Shown one piece after another: positions 30,836 to 41,033 of a stretch of 64,000 bases of DNA. Within the stretch, counting starts at the first letter, position 1. Each line of letters opens with the position of its first letter. The stretch is from contig OX637356.1 of NCBI GenBank assembly GCA_951799405.1, positions 12,051,229 through 12,115,228 on the forward strand, read 5' to 3'. The notes under the pieces were generated by a model, which was not told the origin of the DNA, did not search any database, and worked only from the letters and a program-made list of their open reading frames with translations. This stretch comes from Agapetus fuscipes. Lineage: Eukaryota > Arthropoda > Insecta > Trichoptera > Glossosomatidae. A program made the position numbers and the translations under genes.

Positions 30836-31302
30836 AAAATCAAATATCAATTGCATTCTCATTCCAATAAAAAAGGACCGTCCATACAAAATTGGGGCTT
30901 ATGTTTTAAACCATCATGTAATGTGGTCAGAATTCGGAGAGGTCCGAAACCAAAAGCGGTGTGATCCCGTTGTTAATTCAAAATCGAACAGCGATTACAC
31001 ATTAAGGCTACATGTGGACCTGAACCCTAGCCAGCCCATTCAAAATACGACCGATTATGTTGTACCCGTTCTCAATCAAGTAGGTACACGGATTTTGGGT
31101 GCTACGAAAAGATAAAATTATACCACTTTTTGTTTTTGGAATAGTATTAGGCAAATGACAAAATAGTATTAACAATGTTGGTTTATTAGTTTGCTACAAT
31201 TTTTGCATAAGACATTTTTGACTTATTTTGTATAGATTTCTTTTTAAGGTTTTGTTGTTGTTTTTTTTTTTTTATATACTTAAATGTTATTTATTGCTCG
31301 TA

Positions 31303-34300
31303 TTCCTTAAATTATAGGTTGGTATGAGGCTGACCACTGTAATGTTCCCCCCCCTGTTGAAGAAGGGGACGGAGGAACGAACGAAGAGTCGAAAGAGAAT
31401 CACGAAAGAGGGATTTTTACCTCCTAAGTTAGAAGTGGAGCGATCGAATGCGCAGGAGAATACCCTGGAGTCACCAGGATTCAAGTGCAACAAACCTTCT
31501 CTGAAGGAATAGCACTAGGCTGCTTCGATTCTTTTCCAACCTTCAGTTTCAGTTGCTGGAAGAGCAATCTACCCCAACCGAGGTAGTAATTATTTTTGGC
31601 CAATTATTATGTGATCGTCTAGCTAAGGGTAGGACGCCTCGTTGTGTTATAGGTTGTGAAATAGAACGTTGTGTGATTTTTTGTTTTACCATTTCACCCC
31701 CTACTTTTGTGGAAGAAACCCAAGTACTTTTTGGGAGGTGTACCTCTCATACATTTCTACCCTTTTCTTAAGATTATAACGAGTATTCATTTTACGTTTA
31801 CGCGATCAGAGATGAGGTAGTATGAACTACAATTATTTTTAAGGCGACGATATTTAAGCGTTATTAATTACGGAACGGTCCTAAGGTGTACAAGTTTAAT
31901 TAATTGAAATATAAGGTAGTCGAAAGTATTTTCAGATAAAAACATAAATGACATAAAAATTGCGAGATGAAAGGCAGTTAGGTTTTAGTTTGTTAGTGAC
32001 AGTAATTACATGCAAGGCGATCTCTTCTTTGTTGTTATTCTTACCTTTGTGCGTCCACCTGTAAGGTAACAGGTCCAAGACTTTTACAGCATCTTTCTAT
32101 GACCACCAGTCACTTGAAAAGCACTGCAAAAAGGACCTTTATTAGTTATTTCAAGGAAAGGATTCGAGTACACGCGGCGTGAATCTAAAATTTCGACACC
32201 CTCGTCGATTAAAATGACTCTAATTAATTATGGCCAATGGTCCCACGACCTGTGAATACCTCCTCCATCCCCTAGTACTCTACCCATCTTCTCCGTATGG
32301 TAATCTTTTGCTGCAAAAAACCACGGGACAGGAAGGTTAGTCTGGATTGTGTGTGTTCAGCTACAAGTTACTGCAATAATGTTGGCGCCAAGCAAACTCC
32401 AAGTATATATGATCAGAGATCATGGAACATTAATCCAGCTGAGTGAGCCCAGATCATTTCAGGAACTCTCGTTGCGATCAGAAGGTCAGGAACATATCCG
32501 GTTGTATTTGGCCAGAGGCCAGCTGCCAATTTTCAGGAACTTTGTTGTGATCGGGAACATATTATGACCAAGGTCACTCAGCGGTTTTCAAATTCAACTG
32601 CATTAGGTACATCCGCGTTATTCTTTGTGTATCTTGATATGAGATTGCAGGCATTTCGGCTTCAGCACATACTGCAGAGTTGTTTGTTTATAATTTATTT
32701 ATGAAATTTGTATTTTATTAGCTTGGCCAACCCCTAGTGTGATGGATGTGTAATGGTGTGTTTGGAATACAGTTTCACCTTCAGATGGATTACTTTCGGG
32801 CCTTACTTATAGGTAATTCATGCAGCAAGCAAATTCTTCATAATCATTCTTTCATTCTCACCACCTCAAGGAGAGCAGCATTCCGTAATGTGTAAGAGTG
32901 ATTAGGTAATTCTGCGTTGAATGTTATAGGTTTTCAGGAATTTTCCTGAAACTAGGGTCTTCCCGTGACTGTGGAACGTTCAACACCAGACCCACATTTA
33001 TAAACTAAAACAATAGGTCCCATCATCTTGCAAACCTATGCGATACACTACCCACCGGACAACTCGTCCAACCGTTTTCCACAACAAGGGAAATTTCAGG
33101 AAGGACCATTCGGTAAGGAAACGACATTGGGAACGGCTGGCTTCAGGAATCAGTATATCACGAATGCAAGCGAACCAAACGTTTCTTAATTCAATATAAC
33201 ATTGCAGAATTTCGGCAAGAGAGAGAATCTAATTGGATGCAAAATGTCAATAGTGGTGGGTGTGTGTGTGTTGCGTTTGTACATGAATGATAGCGACAGT
33301 AAATAATTACTTTGTCGAAAATAAGACGAAAACCTCCCTCAGCTTAGTTAAGTCAATGAATCTCTGAAATAAACCTATAATTAACAATTATGCATAGATA
33401 AGAAAATAAGCAGGAAAATCTTTCCCCCGCCCAGGTAAGTCAATGAATCCCTGAAAGTAAATATATTATAACCAAGTACACAGCGATAAGAAACTCTGAA
33501 AGAAAACACCAACATGTAAATAAAATAAAGTAGTATGTCCAATGAAATTTAGTTAATTTGTTAGTATAATCAAAGAAAACTCAGCCCAGGAAACAGCTCA
33601 GGAAAAACTCTGTATTAAACGTAAATAGTTGCTTTAATTTTAAATAATGAAATGCCGGATCCCAACAAGAAATAAAACCACTGCACTTTTCACTCCACAA
33701 TAATAATGCCAAATTAAATCAAATGAATTTCTGCGCCTTATATTTATAAAAGTTATTATTTAAATTTCAAGTTCAATAGATGCGTATTCGAAGTTTTGTT
33801 GATTAGTGTTCCTTTATTTATAAAATATTTTTATTATTTAGAAAATCGGAATGAATATATTATTAAGTTTAAAAACAAAAGACACCCGTATCGACCGCTA
33901 GCTGAAATCAAACTCCCGAATTAAATTTAATATTAAAGGACCGAAGTATATATTTTTAGATTTTTGAAGAGTAAGAAAAGAAAACACATGCGTATCGATC
34001 GCTAGCTGAAATCCAACTCCCCGATCCCTTACTACGTCAGGAGTGCATCTCATCCCTCACCTCCCCTTGAGATACTTTTCTCTACCCCAAGATCTGCCAC
34101 CAGTCAAAGTGATATAATTATTGGTTGAAAAACAGTGAACTCTACACCACCCATACTGTAAAAAATGATTCGCTTTGCCAATGTCACCCCTGTTTCAGGG
34201 AATGTCGGCAAGAGTTGCAGGGCTTATGTTCATTTTAGGTTTGGATTTTATTTGTAAGTACACAATCAGCATTTGTAAGCGCGAACTACACGTGTTTGTT

Positions 34301-34370
34301 AGTGGGCATACATCTGAGAGCTTTGAATGAATATATCCTTGCAACTTAGATTATAGATAGATTAGGTTGA
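31303..34370 (+). mobile_element. Fam-A element split by a 2.8-kb insertion
   Basis: The 5' piece 31303-31337 (ccttaaattataggttggta, tgaggctgaccac) and the 3' piece 34147-34370 (ccacccatactgtaaaaaat to cttgcaacttagattatag) join into one Fam-A copy once the insert at 31338-34146 and one copy of CCAC are removed. Older subfamily. Confidence 0.92.
31338..34146. mobile_element. LTR-like 2.8-kb insertion without coding capacity
   Basis: Begins TGTAATGTTCCCCCC and ends AACTCTACA (TG...CA), flanked by CCAC at 31334-31337 and 34147-34150. A 4-bp TSD with TG/CA ends is the signature of an LTR retroelement insertion (Gypsy or BEL type). No frame exceeds about 75 codons and I cannot find the starting 20 bases repeated inside, so it is either one very long solo LTR or a non-autonomous derivative with diverged ends. 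Internal imperfect repeats: gtatcgaccgctagctgaaa (33892) and gtatcgatcgctagctgaaa (33992); taagtcaatgaatctctgaa (33349) and taagtcaatgaatccctgaa (33435). Base composition is less AT-rich than the flanks. Confidence 0.8.
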
Positions 34371-34429
34371 TCTGTATTTCTATCATATTATATAATTATA
34401 TTTATTATTATTATCATTATGCGAACTAT

Positions 34430-34835
34430 CTTTAGAACGGTCTTTAGTCTAGTGGTAACATGCGCGCAATGTTCAAAAATGCTCTTCGCTGGGTTGAAAA
34501 AATCATTGCCTTTATCAAAGACCGGTCTCGAAAGGTCCATCCAGCCTTACAGATACTGGATCTTGCTTGAGAACTGCAGTAGCGAAGACCAAACTCGTAA
34601 AATACATTGCTTTCCAGTTTCAGTGTTTATTTCAAACCTAAAATAAATACCGTCAAGGTTTACTTAGCCTTCACAATAAATTAATACCAGCCTCTTCGGG
34701 AGCTGGGAAACGTGCACTTCAACTGAAGTAGTTGGCGAACGCCACTTACCTGAAAAATAAATAGGTTCCACTCAACATATGCGGTTCCTTCGGGATGAAC
34801 GAGGCAATAAGATACGCTATATGCGTAGCATAGTA
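34430..34835 (+). mobile_element. C-B dimer SINE, damaged
   Basis: Fam-C part 34430-34602: acggtctttagtctagtggt, gctcttcgctgggttgaaaa, ggtccatccagccttacaga, cttgcttgagaactgcag, caaactcgtaaaa. Fam-B part 34605-34835: gtttcagtgtttatttcaaa, caaggtttacttagccttca, gggagctgggaaacg, gtgtagc-like end. The Fam-B tRNA-like head and most of the Fam-C B-box region are deleted, but the order and the caaactcgtaaaa junction are the dimer's. Confidence 0.82.
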
Positions 34836-34952
34836 AACCCCCATGAAATGTTTATTGTATTTTTGAAACGGATTAAGTGAACACTGATTATTTATTACAA
34901 GTATTTTGTTACTCAATTTTTATTTATTTAAATTAATACAAAATTTACAGAA

Positions 34953-35455
34953 TGACCGGTCCGTAGTTCAGTGGTAACACTTCGGACTCTGAACGGGATG
35001 GTTGTGGGTTCGATTCCCAGCGGAGCACAAAAAAATACCATTTATATTTTCAAATTTGCTCTTCGCTGGGTTAAAAAATACATAAAATCTTTACCGATGA
35101 CCAGTCACCAAAGGTCCATCCAGCCTTACAGCAACTGGGTCTTGCTTGAGAATTGGCGCTTTGTGGCGACGACGATCAAGCTCGTAAAAAGCTCGATAGC
35201 TCAATTGGTAGAATGCTTGCATTCCATGCCGAGAGCATTAGAGCAAGGGTTCGATCTCAAAGGTTTACTCAGCCTTCACAAGAAATGAGAACCGGCCCCC
35301 TCGGGAGCTGGGAAACCCCACTTCAACTGAAAGTGGTTGGTGTGAGGCCGACCCCCTTACCTGTAAAAATAAATAGCACCCGAAGCGCCACATGTGACTT
35401 CGGGGAAACTCAGGCAAGAAATTACACTATATGTGTAGCTTAGTTGCGTTTTTTC
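34953..35455 (+). mobile_element. C-B dimer SINE, best copy
   Basis: Fam-C unit 34953-35190: gaccggtccgtagttcagtg, gggttcgattcccagcggag, gctcttcgctgggtt, ggtccatccagccttacagc, ttgcttgagaattggcgctt, gatcaagctcgtaaaaagc. Directly followed by Fam-B 35191-35455: tcgatagctcaattggtaga, ttgcattccatgccgagagc, gggttcgatctcaaaggttt, then the standard 3' part to gtagcttagttgcgtttttt. The Fam-B unit lacks the ccaccgagggtgtcag ... ataccgg segment. Two complete sets of internal tRNA-like promoter boxes are present. Confidence 0.95.
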
Positions 35456-35979
35456 CGATTATGAAATTCATAAAAAAAACTCAACACTAAGAATATTTCA
35501 ACCAACACGTATTGACACTGAAAAGGCAGGTTTCATGATTTAGAATAAAAAAAAATTCTTAGGGTAATGTTTGAATGTGGTTTGATTATATGGAGTGCTT
35601 TTGAAGTCAACTCTAATTAAAATTGCGGTTTGAATTTCTCATGAAATTTTATGGTCTCTTGTAAACGCATTCTTGTAAACTCTTGTAAACGTAAAACGCA
35701 TTGTAAATTCCATTATAACAAATGATAATATTGTGAAACAATTACCCTCTTGATTCTGATTAATATTTTTTCGTGGAATAAGAAATTGATATTTGATGCT
35801 TGTACGAGTATTTCAGTTTTGTAACGTATGAGTAATTGTTATGCCATGTAAAAGATAACTATTTTTTAATGTAGAACTCATTGTACCTACATAAATTTAA
35901 AATGCTTATACTCGTAATGATTCTATTGTTGTATGTAGTACCAGTTGTGCCAAACATTTTTGTCAAGGACTTATTGCGA
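35456..35979. other. No feature recognised
   Basis: AT-rich; only a local repeat of cttgtaaacgcattcttgta near 35655-35705. Confidence 0.45.
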
Positions 35980-36945
35980 TAATAATAATAATAATATTGT
36001 TATTGATTTATTTGGTGAGCGCTGTTTTTGTATGCCCGGTAGTTTCATCATTAGCATACGCGCCTAATAGCATAAAAATGACTTACTATAGCTTAAAATC
36101 TTAAAAACGGTATTTTGAAATATGCTTTAGCAAGAAAATAATCTAATAGCAACGATATTTTTGCTAGCCAATCTTGGGGAGCATACGTTTTATGCTTTAG
36201 CTAATTCCAATATGGCGTCTTTTCTCATATGTTATTTACAGCGGATATGTAGTTGCGAGTCGAATTTTAGCAATTATTCCCTTAGAAAACACACTATTTA
36301 CTTAAATTTTGTCATCGAAAGCAACGGTTCAGATGTCGAAAGAATTACTGATTATGTTTGCAGGTGCAAATAGAAAATATTTCGTCTCCCTCAATGTCTC
36401 CGAGTATTTGGTAGGAACGCGGAAGAATTCACTCGGCACGTTTGAAATTATTGTCAAGCAAATCACAACGGATTTATCAACCTATCTACAACACAGTTTG
36501 TAAAATCCGTTTTTAAATGCCTCACTAATGTTTTACGCACTTATAATTTAAAATCATATCATATTATCACAGGGCGCCATCATTGTTGACGCATTGCAGG
36601 CGGACGTCAATATGGCATCTGACAGTTATAAAAAAACTACCATAGACAAAAAAATCTTTAATTCGTGGCTGTTTACCATATTATTTATGTGGCCAAATGC
36701 AGTATTTGAGGTTTTTTTTACATTTTTCAAGTTTTGTCACGATGGTAGCCATGATGGTAGCAATGCAATTACTTCGGGTATCTTCGGTATATACTAAAGA
36801 TAGCCTATGGGCAAAATGCGAATGAAAATACTGTTTTGGTGTTACTATAGCATATCTCGGGCGTAAAATATGCTATATAAACTACTTTGGCTTAAAATGT
36901 GAAAATACCGGCCCTTAAAGAGAGCCCCCTACGAGCTTGTTGTAC
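35980..36945 (-). mobile_element. Fam-C tail split by an unclassified DNA element
   Basis: 35980-36033 holds the Fam-C 3' end on the minus strand (aataataataatattg, atttatttggtgagcgctgt). The rest of that end resumes at about 36915-36945 (cttaaagagagccccctacg, agcttgttg). The intervening 36034-36914 has imperfect inverted ends GCCCGGTAGTTTCATCATTA and, inverted, GGCCGGTATTTTCACATTTT, with related motifs (actatagcttaaaatc; ttaaaatgtg; tatgctatagtaa) inside both ends. No TSD is evident and no transposase is seen. Confidence 0.6.
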
Positions 36946-37015
36946 ATAGAAGAACTTACATTATTTTCGACGTTTCGTTGGCGACATAGGCAACGTCTTC
37001 AGGAGATGCGCTCTC
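36946..37015 (-). mobile_element. Retroelement tail with acgtttcg motif
   Basis: gaacttacattattttcgac, gtttcgttggcgacataggc, aacgtcttcagg. A close relative is at 57062-57115 (gaacttacatcattctcgac, gtttcgtcagcgacgtag). Such blocks recall Penelope-like or LINE ends, but the assignment is weak. Confidence 0.5.
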
Positions 37016-37394
37016 TGCACTACGATTGAGAATTAACAGCCATAAGCTAGAAGGTTATGTCCATCAACAAGATCATCCTACATTCCTTATCAAGGTATCA
37101 TAAAATCTTTACGAAATATTTTTTGTTCATTCCCAAATCTGATTATTCAATATTCATCCATTGATGATGATAAAGACATTGCATTGTAGTTTTATTCAGA
37201 CGTGGCTCACATTTCGGATCAATGGACTGCATTGGTATTTCTGTTAAAGAATTCACATCACATTGTGATCCCAACACATGTGGCGTAGTTAACATAACAA
37301 TATTATTTAACATAGAAAAGGCTGATACTGATATTTGAATAATTTTGACTTGTTTATTGACTCAGACGTATAATACATGGTACTGTTTTTTTTG

Positions 37395-37690
37395 GACCGA
37401 TCCGTAGTCTAGTGGTAACACTTCGGACTCGTAAATGGAAAGTTGTGGGTTCGAATCCCGGTGAAACACAACAAATACATCATTTACATTTTCAAAAATG
37501 CTTTTCGCTGAGTTGGAAAATTCATTGCCTTTACCAAAGGCTGGTCACAATAGGTCAATCCAGCCTTACAGCAATTGGGTGTTGCTTGAGAATTTTCACC
37601 TTCTATAGAGACTAAGCTCGCAGAGTGCTCTTTAGTTGTGATTCACACAAAAACAGCGCTCACCAAATGAACCATTCTAATATTATTATT
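37395..37690 (+). mobile_element. Fam-C SINE, full length, ATT tail
   Basis: ggaccgatccgtagtctagt, gggttcgaatcccggtgaaa, ggtcaatccagccttacagc, gttgcttgagaattttcacc, acacaaaaacagcgctcacc, then taatattattatt. Diverged across the middle. Confidence 0.92.
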
Positions 37691-37702
37691 ACCTACCTAT
37701 TC

Positions 37703-38055
37703 TTGGCTGATAGGTTGGTATGAGTCTGACCCCCCGAGCTGTAAAAGTTGGTTCATTTTTGCCAATACCACCTCGTTTTAAAGGCGGCAGGAGTTGCAAT
37801 TGTTGCAAGGTTTATGTTCATGTGAGGTTTTCATCAGCAGATGCCTCATTAGGCAAAAATGTTGTCACAAAAAAGAAATAAATACGTGAATTAAAACTCT
37901 GTTTTATCCATATGAATTTTTAAATAATTAATATGTGAGGTTTTGTTTATTTGTATGCAGAATGTGTAGGCGCGAACCTACATGTTCCTGTCTGTGGGAT
38001 CGCGTATCATGTAAGCCTTAAATGTTAACATATTTATGCAGCTTAGATTATAGAA
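37703..38055 (+). mobile_element. Fam-A element with a 101-bp insertion
   Basis: 5' part ttcttggctgataggttggt to gtttatgttcatgtgaggtt. 3' part from 37933 (atgtgaggttttgtttattt) to gcagcttagattatag. The insert 37832-37932 is flanked by the 12-bp direct repeat ATGTGAGGTTTT (37820-37831, 37933-37944). It starts catcagcagatgcctcatta and ends taaataatta, and looks like a 5'-truncated retroelement 3' end similar to 27061-27110. Confidence 0.9.
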
Positions 38056-38279
38056 ACAGTTTTTTTTGTGGCTATCCATATCATGCTTCAGAAAATAAAT
38101 TTACGAAGTGCATTTACATGAAAAATGCTTTGTTCGACGGGAGCATAAACAACGTCCATACTTCCTGACTTATTAGAGTCAAAAAGGCATACAAAATGTA
38201 TGCCTCCGTCTGGTCGATTCAATACTCGACGTGCAATTTCCATACAAAATTTTAGTTTACCTGCAAAATTACACATCCC

Positions 38280-39315
38280 CGGGGGTTCCATGAAAAATCG
38301 GTCACAGATAATTTGCCCAGAGAAAGCTCGGCCATCTACAAATTGGTCACACGACAGTTCGTCAACGCTGCTTTTGGATTAACGACATTTCGGACGCTGA
38401 CAACACGGCCACAGATAAATCGTACCCAGATAAATCGTTCACAGATAAATCGTTCACGGACAATTCGGCCGCAGGAGACTTTTCGCTCACATTCAACGTA
38501 GAACCACAGAGCGCTAGCAAAAAAAAACTCAACTAAGCTACACATATAGTGGAACTTGTTGCACGCGTTATCCCAGAAGGGGTCGCATTCGGTATCTATT
38601 TATTTTTGCGAGTAGGACGGCCGGTCTTACACCAACCACTTTCTGTTGAAGTGGGGGTTTCTCAGCTCCCGGTTGGTTTTCATTTTTGTGAAGGCTGAGT
38701 ACACCTTGCCGGTTTGTATTTTGGGTTTGAAATAAACACCGAAACGGGAAATCATTTCTGACACCCTCAGTGGGGATCAAACTCTTGCTCTCGGCATGGA
38801 TCCAAGGTATCGACCGGACTTTTTAAAAACTTGATCGTCTCTCAAAAGGACCAATTCTCAAGCATGACTCAGTTGCTGTTATGCTGGATGGACCTTTGTT
38901 GACCGATCTTTGGTAAAGGTTTATAAATTTTTCAACCAAGCGAAAAGCATATTTAAAAATATAAATGTTTTTTATTTGTGCTCTACCAGGCTTCGAACCC
39001 ACACCCTTCCATTTACGAGTCCAGTGTTACCACTGGCTTACGGAGCGGTCAACTCCATCACAGAAAATTCACTGTCAAAAAATCCTGTATAATTTCGGTC
39101 GTAGCTGTCTGTGGATCATCTATTGTATGTAACTGAAATGTCGTTGAACAAAAAGTCGTGTCCCCGTGAGCGATATGTCTGTGATAGAAATTTCGGTTCT
39201 GGTTGGCCGAAAAGTCGTGTGGACGAACTGTCATTTGAACGATTTGTCAATAGAATAGTTGTTTGTGTACGAGTTTTCTGTGACCGATATGTCGTGCAAC
39301 CGAAAAGCACATATC
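38280..39315. mobile_element. Fam-G foldback with C-B dimer at its centre
   Basis: The left arm 38280-38515 carries cacagataaatcgttcacgg, gttcgtcaacgctgc and similar units. The right arm 39053-39315 carries the opposite sense (cgaaaagtcgtgtggacgaa, ctgtgaccgatatgtcgtgc). The outer ends match as inverted sequence (atccccggggg at 38276; tatcccgggga at 39309). Between the arms sits the C-B dimer at 38525-39053. Confidence 0.72.
38525..39053 (-). mobile_element. C-B dimer SINE with full Fam-B unit
   Basis: Minus strand: Fam-C from 39053 (gaccgctccgtaagccagtg, inverse of cttcgaacccacacccttcc as box B) to about 38822 (gatcaagtttttaaaaa). Then Fam-B from 38818 (gtccggtcgataccttgg) to 38525 (gtgtagcttagttgag). 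Unlike the other dimers, the Fam-B unit keeps the gtgtcagaaatgatttcccg segment, so it may represent the parental form. The Fam-B anticodon region is shortened. Confidence 0.9.
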
Positions 39316-40037
39316 CCGGGGAGCTAGTATGTTTCTTTCAGACAGGCTCATGTATTGGCGAGACTGCATACAATATTAAAACTGTACTTTGACCAAGAAA
39401 GCTTTCATGCACCCGGAGCTAGGTATGCTGTTCTTGAGTCAATACAAAGTTAATCAATACTCCTCAATTTTGCTTAGGTAGAATGCACAGATTTTCATTT
39501 TTAATTTAATTTTTTATCCACCGTTTTTTTATGAATATTGTATGTACCATGATATACTGACGTCTAGCATCAGATGGGCAAATCTTTTTGTACTTTTGAA
39601 TTTTTTTTTTTTTTTTTTTTCATTCCCCCCATTAGTAACCCTAATGGGGGGGAGTTTATTCGTGTGTACCACTTATAACAGTATACCTCACTTTAAATAA
39701 AATTTTACAAAATAATAATTATACATACATTTTTTTTTTTTTTTGTTATACACTACACTCTTAACTGTACTTTTACTCTGTACTTTTGAATGGAAGCGAA
39801 TGAAAAAAAAATGTTTTATCAGGTTGGTCAATTGTTTTAACTTAAAGTTGAACAACCTATTTTTCTGTAGAAGAAAAACTTGAGAGCCACAAGAATTGGT
39901 ACTTAATCGATTTGAGTGAGAACACAAATTAACGATTGTATTAATTTTTGTAGATTCATACTTCAAAAATATTTTAATCTCAGAGCAACCAAATTTGTAT
40001 CTGGAAAATTTGAAAGTCTAAAGATTACCATTTAACA
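39316..40037. other. No gene; terminal hairpin next to a poly-T tract
   Basis: 39602-39620 is a T run. Right after it comes a perfect 11-bp stem (CCCCCCATTAG, 39625-39635; CTAATGGGGGG, 39641-39651) with a 5-base loop. On the minus strand this is a hairpin followed by a poly-A tail, as at a retroelement 3' end; the body of such an element is not recognised. A second T run lies at 39730-39744. Confidence 0.6.
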
Positions 40038-40170
40038 TGGCGCATGTGGCAAGTGAACTTACAACTTAAAAAGCCAAATCTCAAATGAACATATACTCTA
40101 AAGCTCTTGTCGTCCTTCTTACAGGGGTGACATTAAGTATTGTACCGCTTTTTTAGTACGGGTAGACAGC
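40038..40170 (-). mobile_element. Fam-A element, middle part
   Basis: ggcgcatgtggcaagtgaac, aaatctcaaatgaacatata, gctcttgtcgtccttcttac, aggggtgacatt. Both ends are lost. Confidence 0.85.
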
Positions 40171-40399
40171 AGTGACAAAAGGGTGCCCGGTTCCCATCGC
40201 TTTTAAAATGATGTAACAAAGAAGATAAAAAAATATAGGCACAAAGTAAAATCTAAATTTAAAACCAAGGAAACAATATGTATTTTTTCCCCATTGAAAC
40301 CATGCGGTCTACTTTATTATCATTTTTGCCTCATTATAAACGGGAAATTGATGGGAATCGGCTTGTATGGCACCCTTCGCCACTTGTAGACAGCCTCAT

Positions 40400-40580
40400 A
40401 TCAATTTCTATAAGTCAAGCAACAAGTTATTCAAGTTTATTCAAAACCAACATCAATCACCACTTCCTTGCAGCGCCTCACGACAGAACCAAGAACTCAA
40501 GCAACACCTCTGCGGCACAGGGTGACACTCTCAAGAATTGGGGAGCCTCCCGCACAGGATTCCTTAAACCTCCTCATTAC
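40400..40580 (+). mobile_element. Fam-D with upstream sequence
   Basis: The Fam-D module at 40502-40580 (cacctctgcggcacagggtg, cctcccgcacaggattcctt) is preceded not by Fam-C but by tcaccacttccttgcagcgc, ctcacgacagaaccaagaac. A similar C/A-rich lead-in precedes the module at 46335-46430 (cagtcgtcactttcattcag). The module may therefore come from a longer parent element. Confidence 0.6.
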
Positions 40581-40721
40581 TAAAAAGATTTAAAAATTTT
40601 AAACCAACTTAAATTCAAGTTCCGATTCTAAAATGTGGGCGTAACTTTGGTTTTAGGCTCAACCAATATTATAAAAAAGGTGGAAAATGTTTAAAAAGAG
40701 ACACACCACAAATCCATGGCT

Positions 40722-41033
40722 CAATAATAATAATATTAGGATGATTTATTTGGTGAGCGCTGTTTTTGTGTGTATCACACCTCAAGAGCCCTCTGCGAGC
40801 TTGGTCGTCGCTGTAGAAAGCGCCAATTCTCAACCAAGACCCAGTTGTTGTAAGGTTGGATGGACCTTTCAGTGACCGGTCTTTGGTAAAGATTTATGAA
40901 TTTTTCAACTCAGCGAAGCGCACATTCGCAATATGAATGGTATATTTTGTGTGCTCCGCCGGGATCCGAATCCACAACCTTCCATTTACGAGTCCGAAGT
41001 GTTGCCACTACGGACTGCGGACCGGTCCAAGAT
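40722..41033 (-). mobile_element. Fam-C SINE joined to a 5S-like head
   Basis: Full-length minus-strand Fam-C: cttggaccggtccgcagtcc at 41031 down to the ATT tail (aataataatattagg) near 40730. Two to three bases upstream of its first base, in its own reading direction, ends the 5S-like sequence at 41034-41151, on the same strand. The closest Fam-C relative without a 5S head is 25222-25530, which shares the same rare changes (gttgccactacggact). Confidence 0.94.

Noticed and set aside
31338..31800. A left LTR with a right partner inside 31338-34146
   Set aside because: I could not find the first 20 bases repeated near the right end by eye; an alignment is needed before calling two LTRs.
34953..35030. 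Functional tRNA genes at the SINE heads
   Set aside because: The heads keep A- and B-box-like motifs but lack a sound acceptor stem and anticodon arm, and continue into SINE bodies in every copy.
35153..35443. 96- and 105-codon frames over 34971-35443
   Set aside because: Inside the C-B dimer; tRNA-like boxes and SINE body explain the sequence.
40278..40583. 101-codon frame as a host gene
   Set aside because: Its 3' half is the Fam-D module and no domain is visible in the rest.
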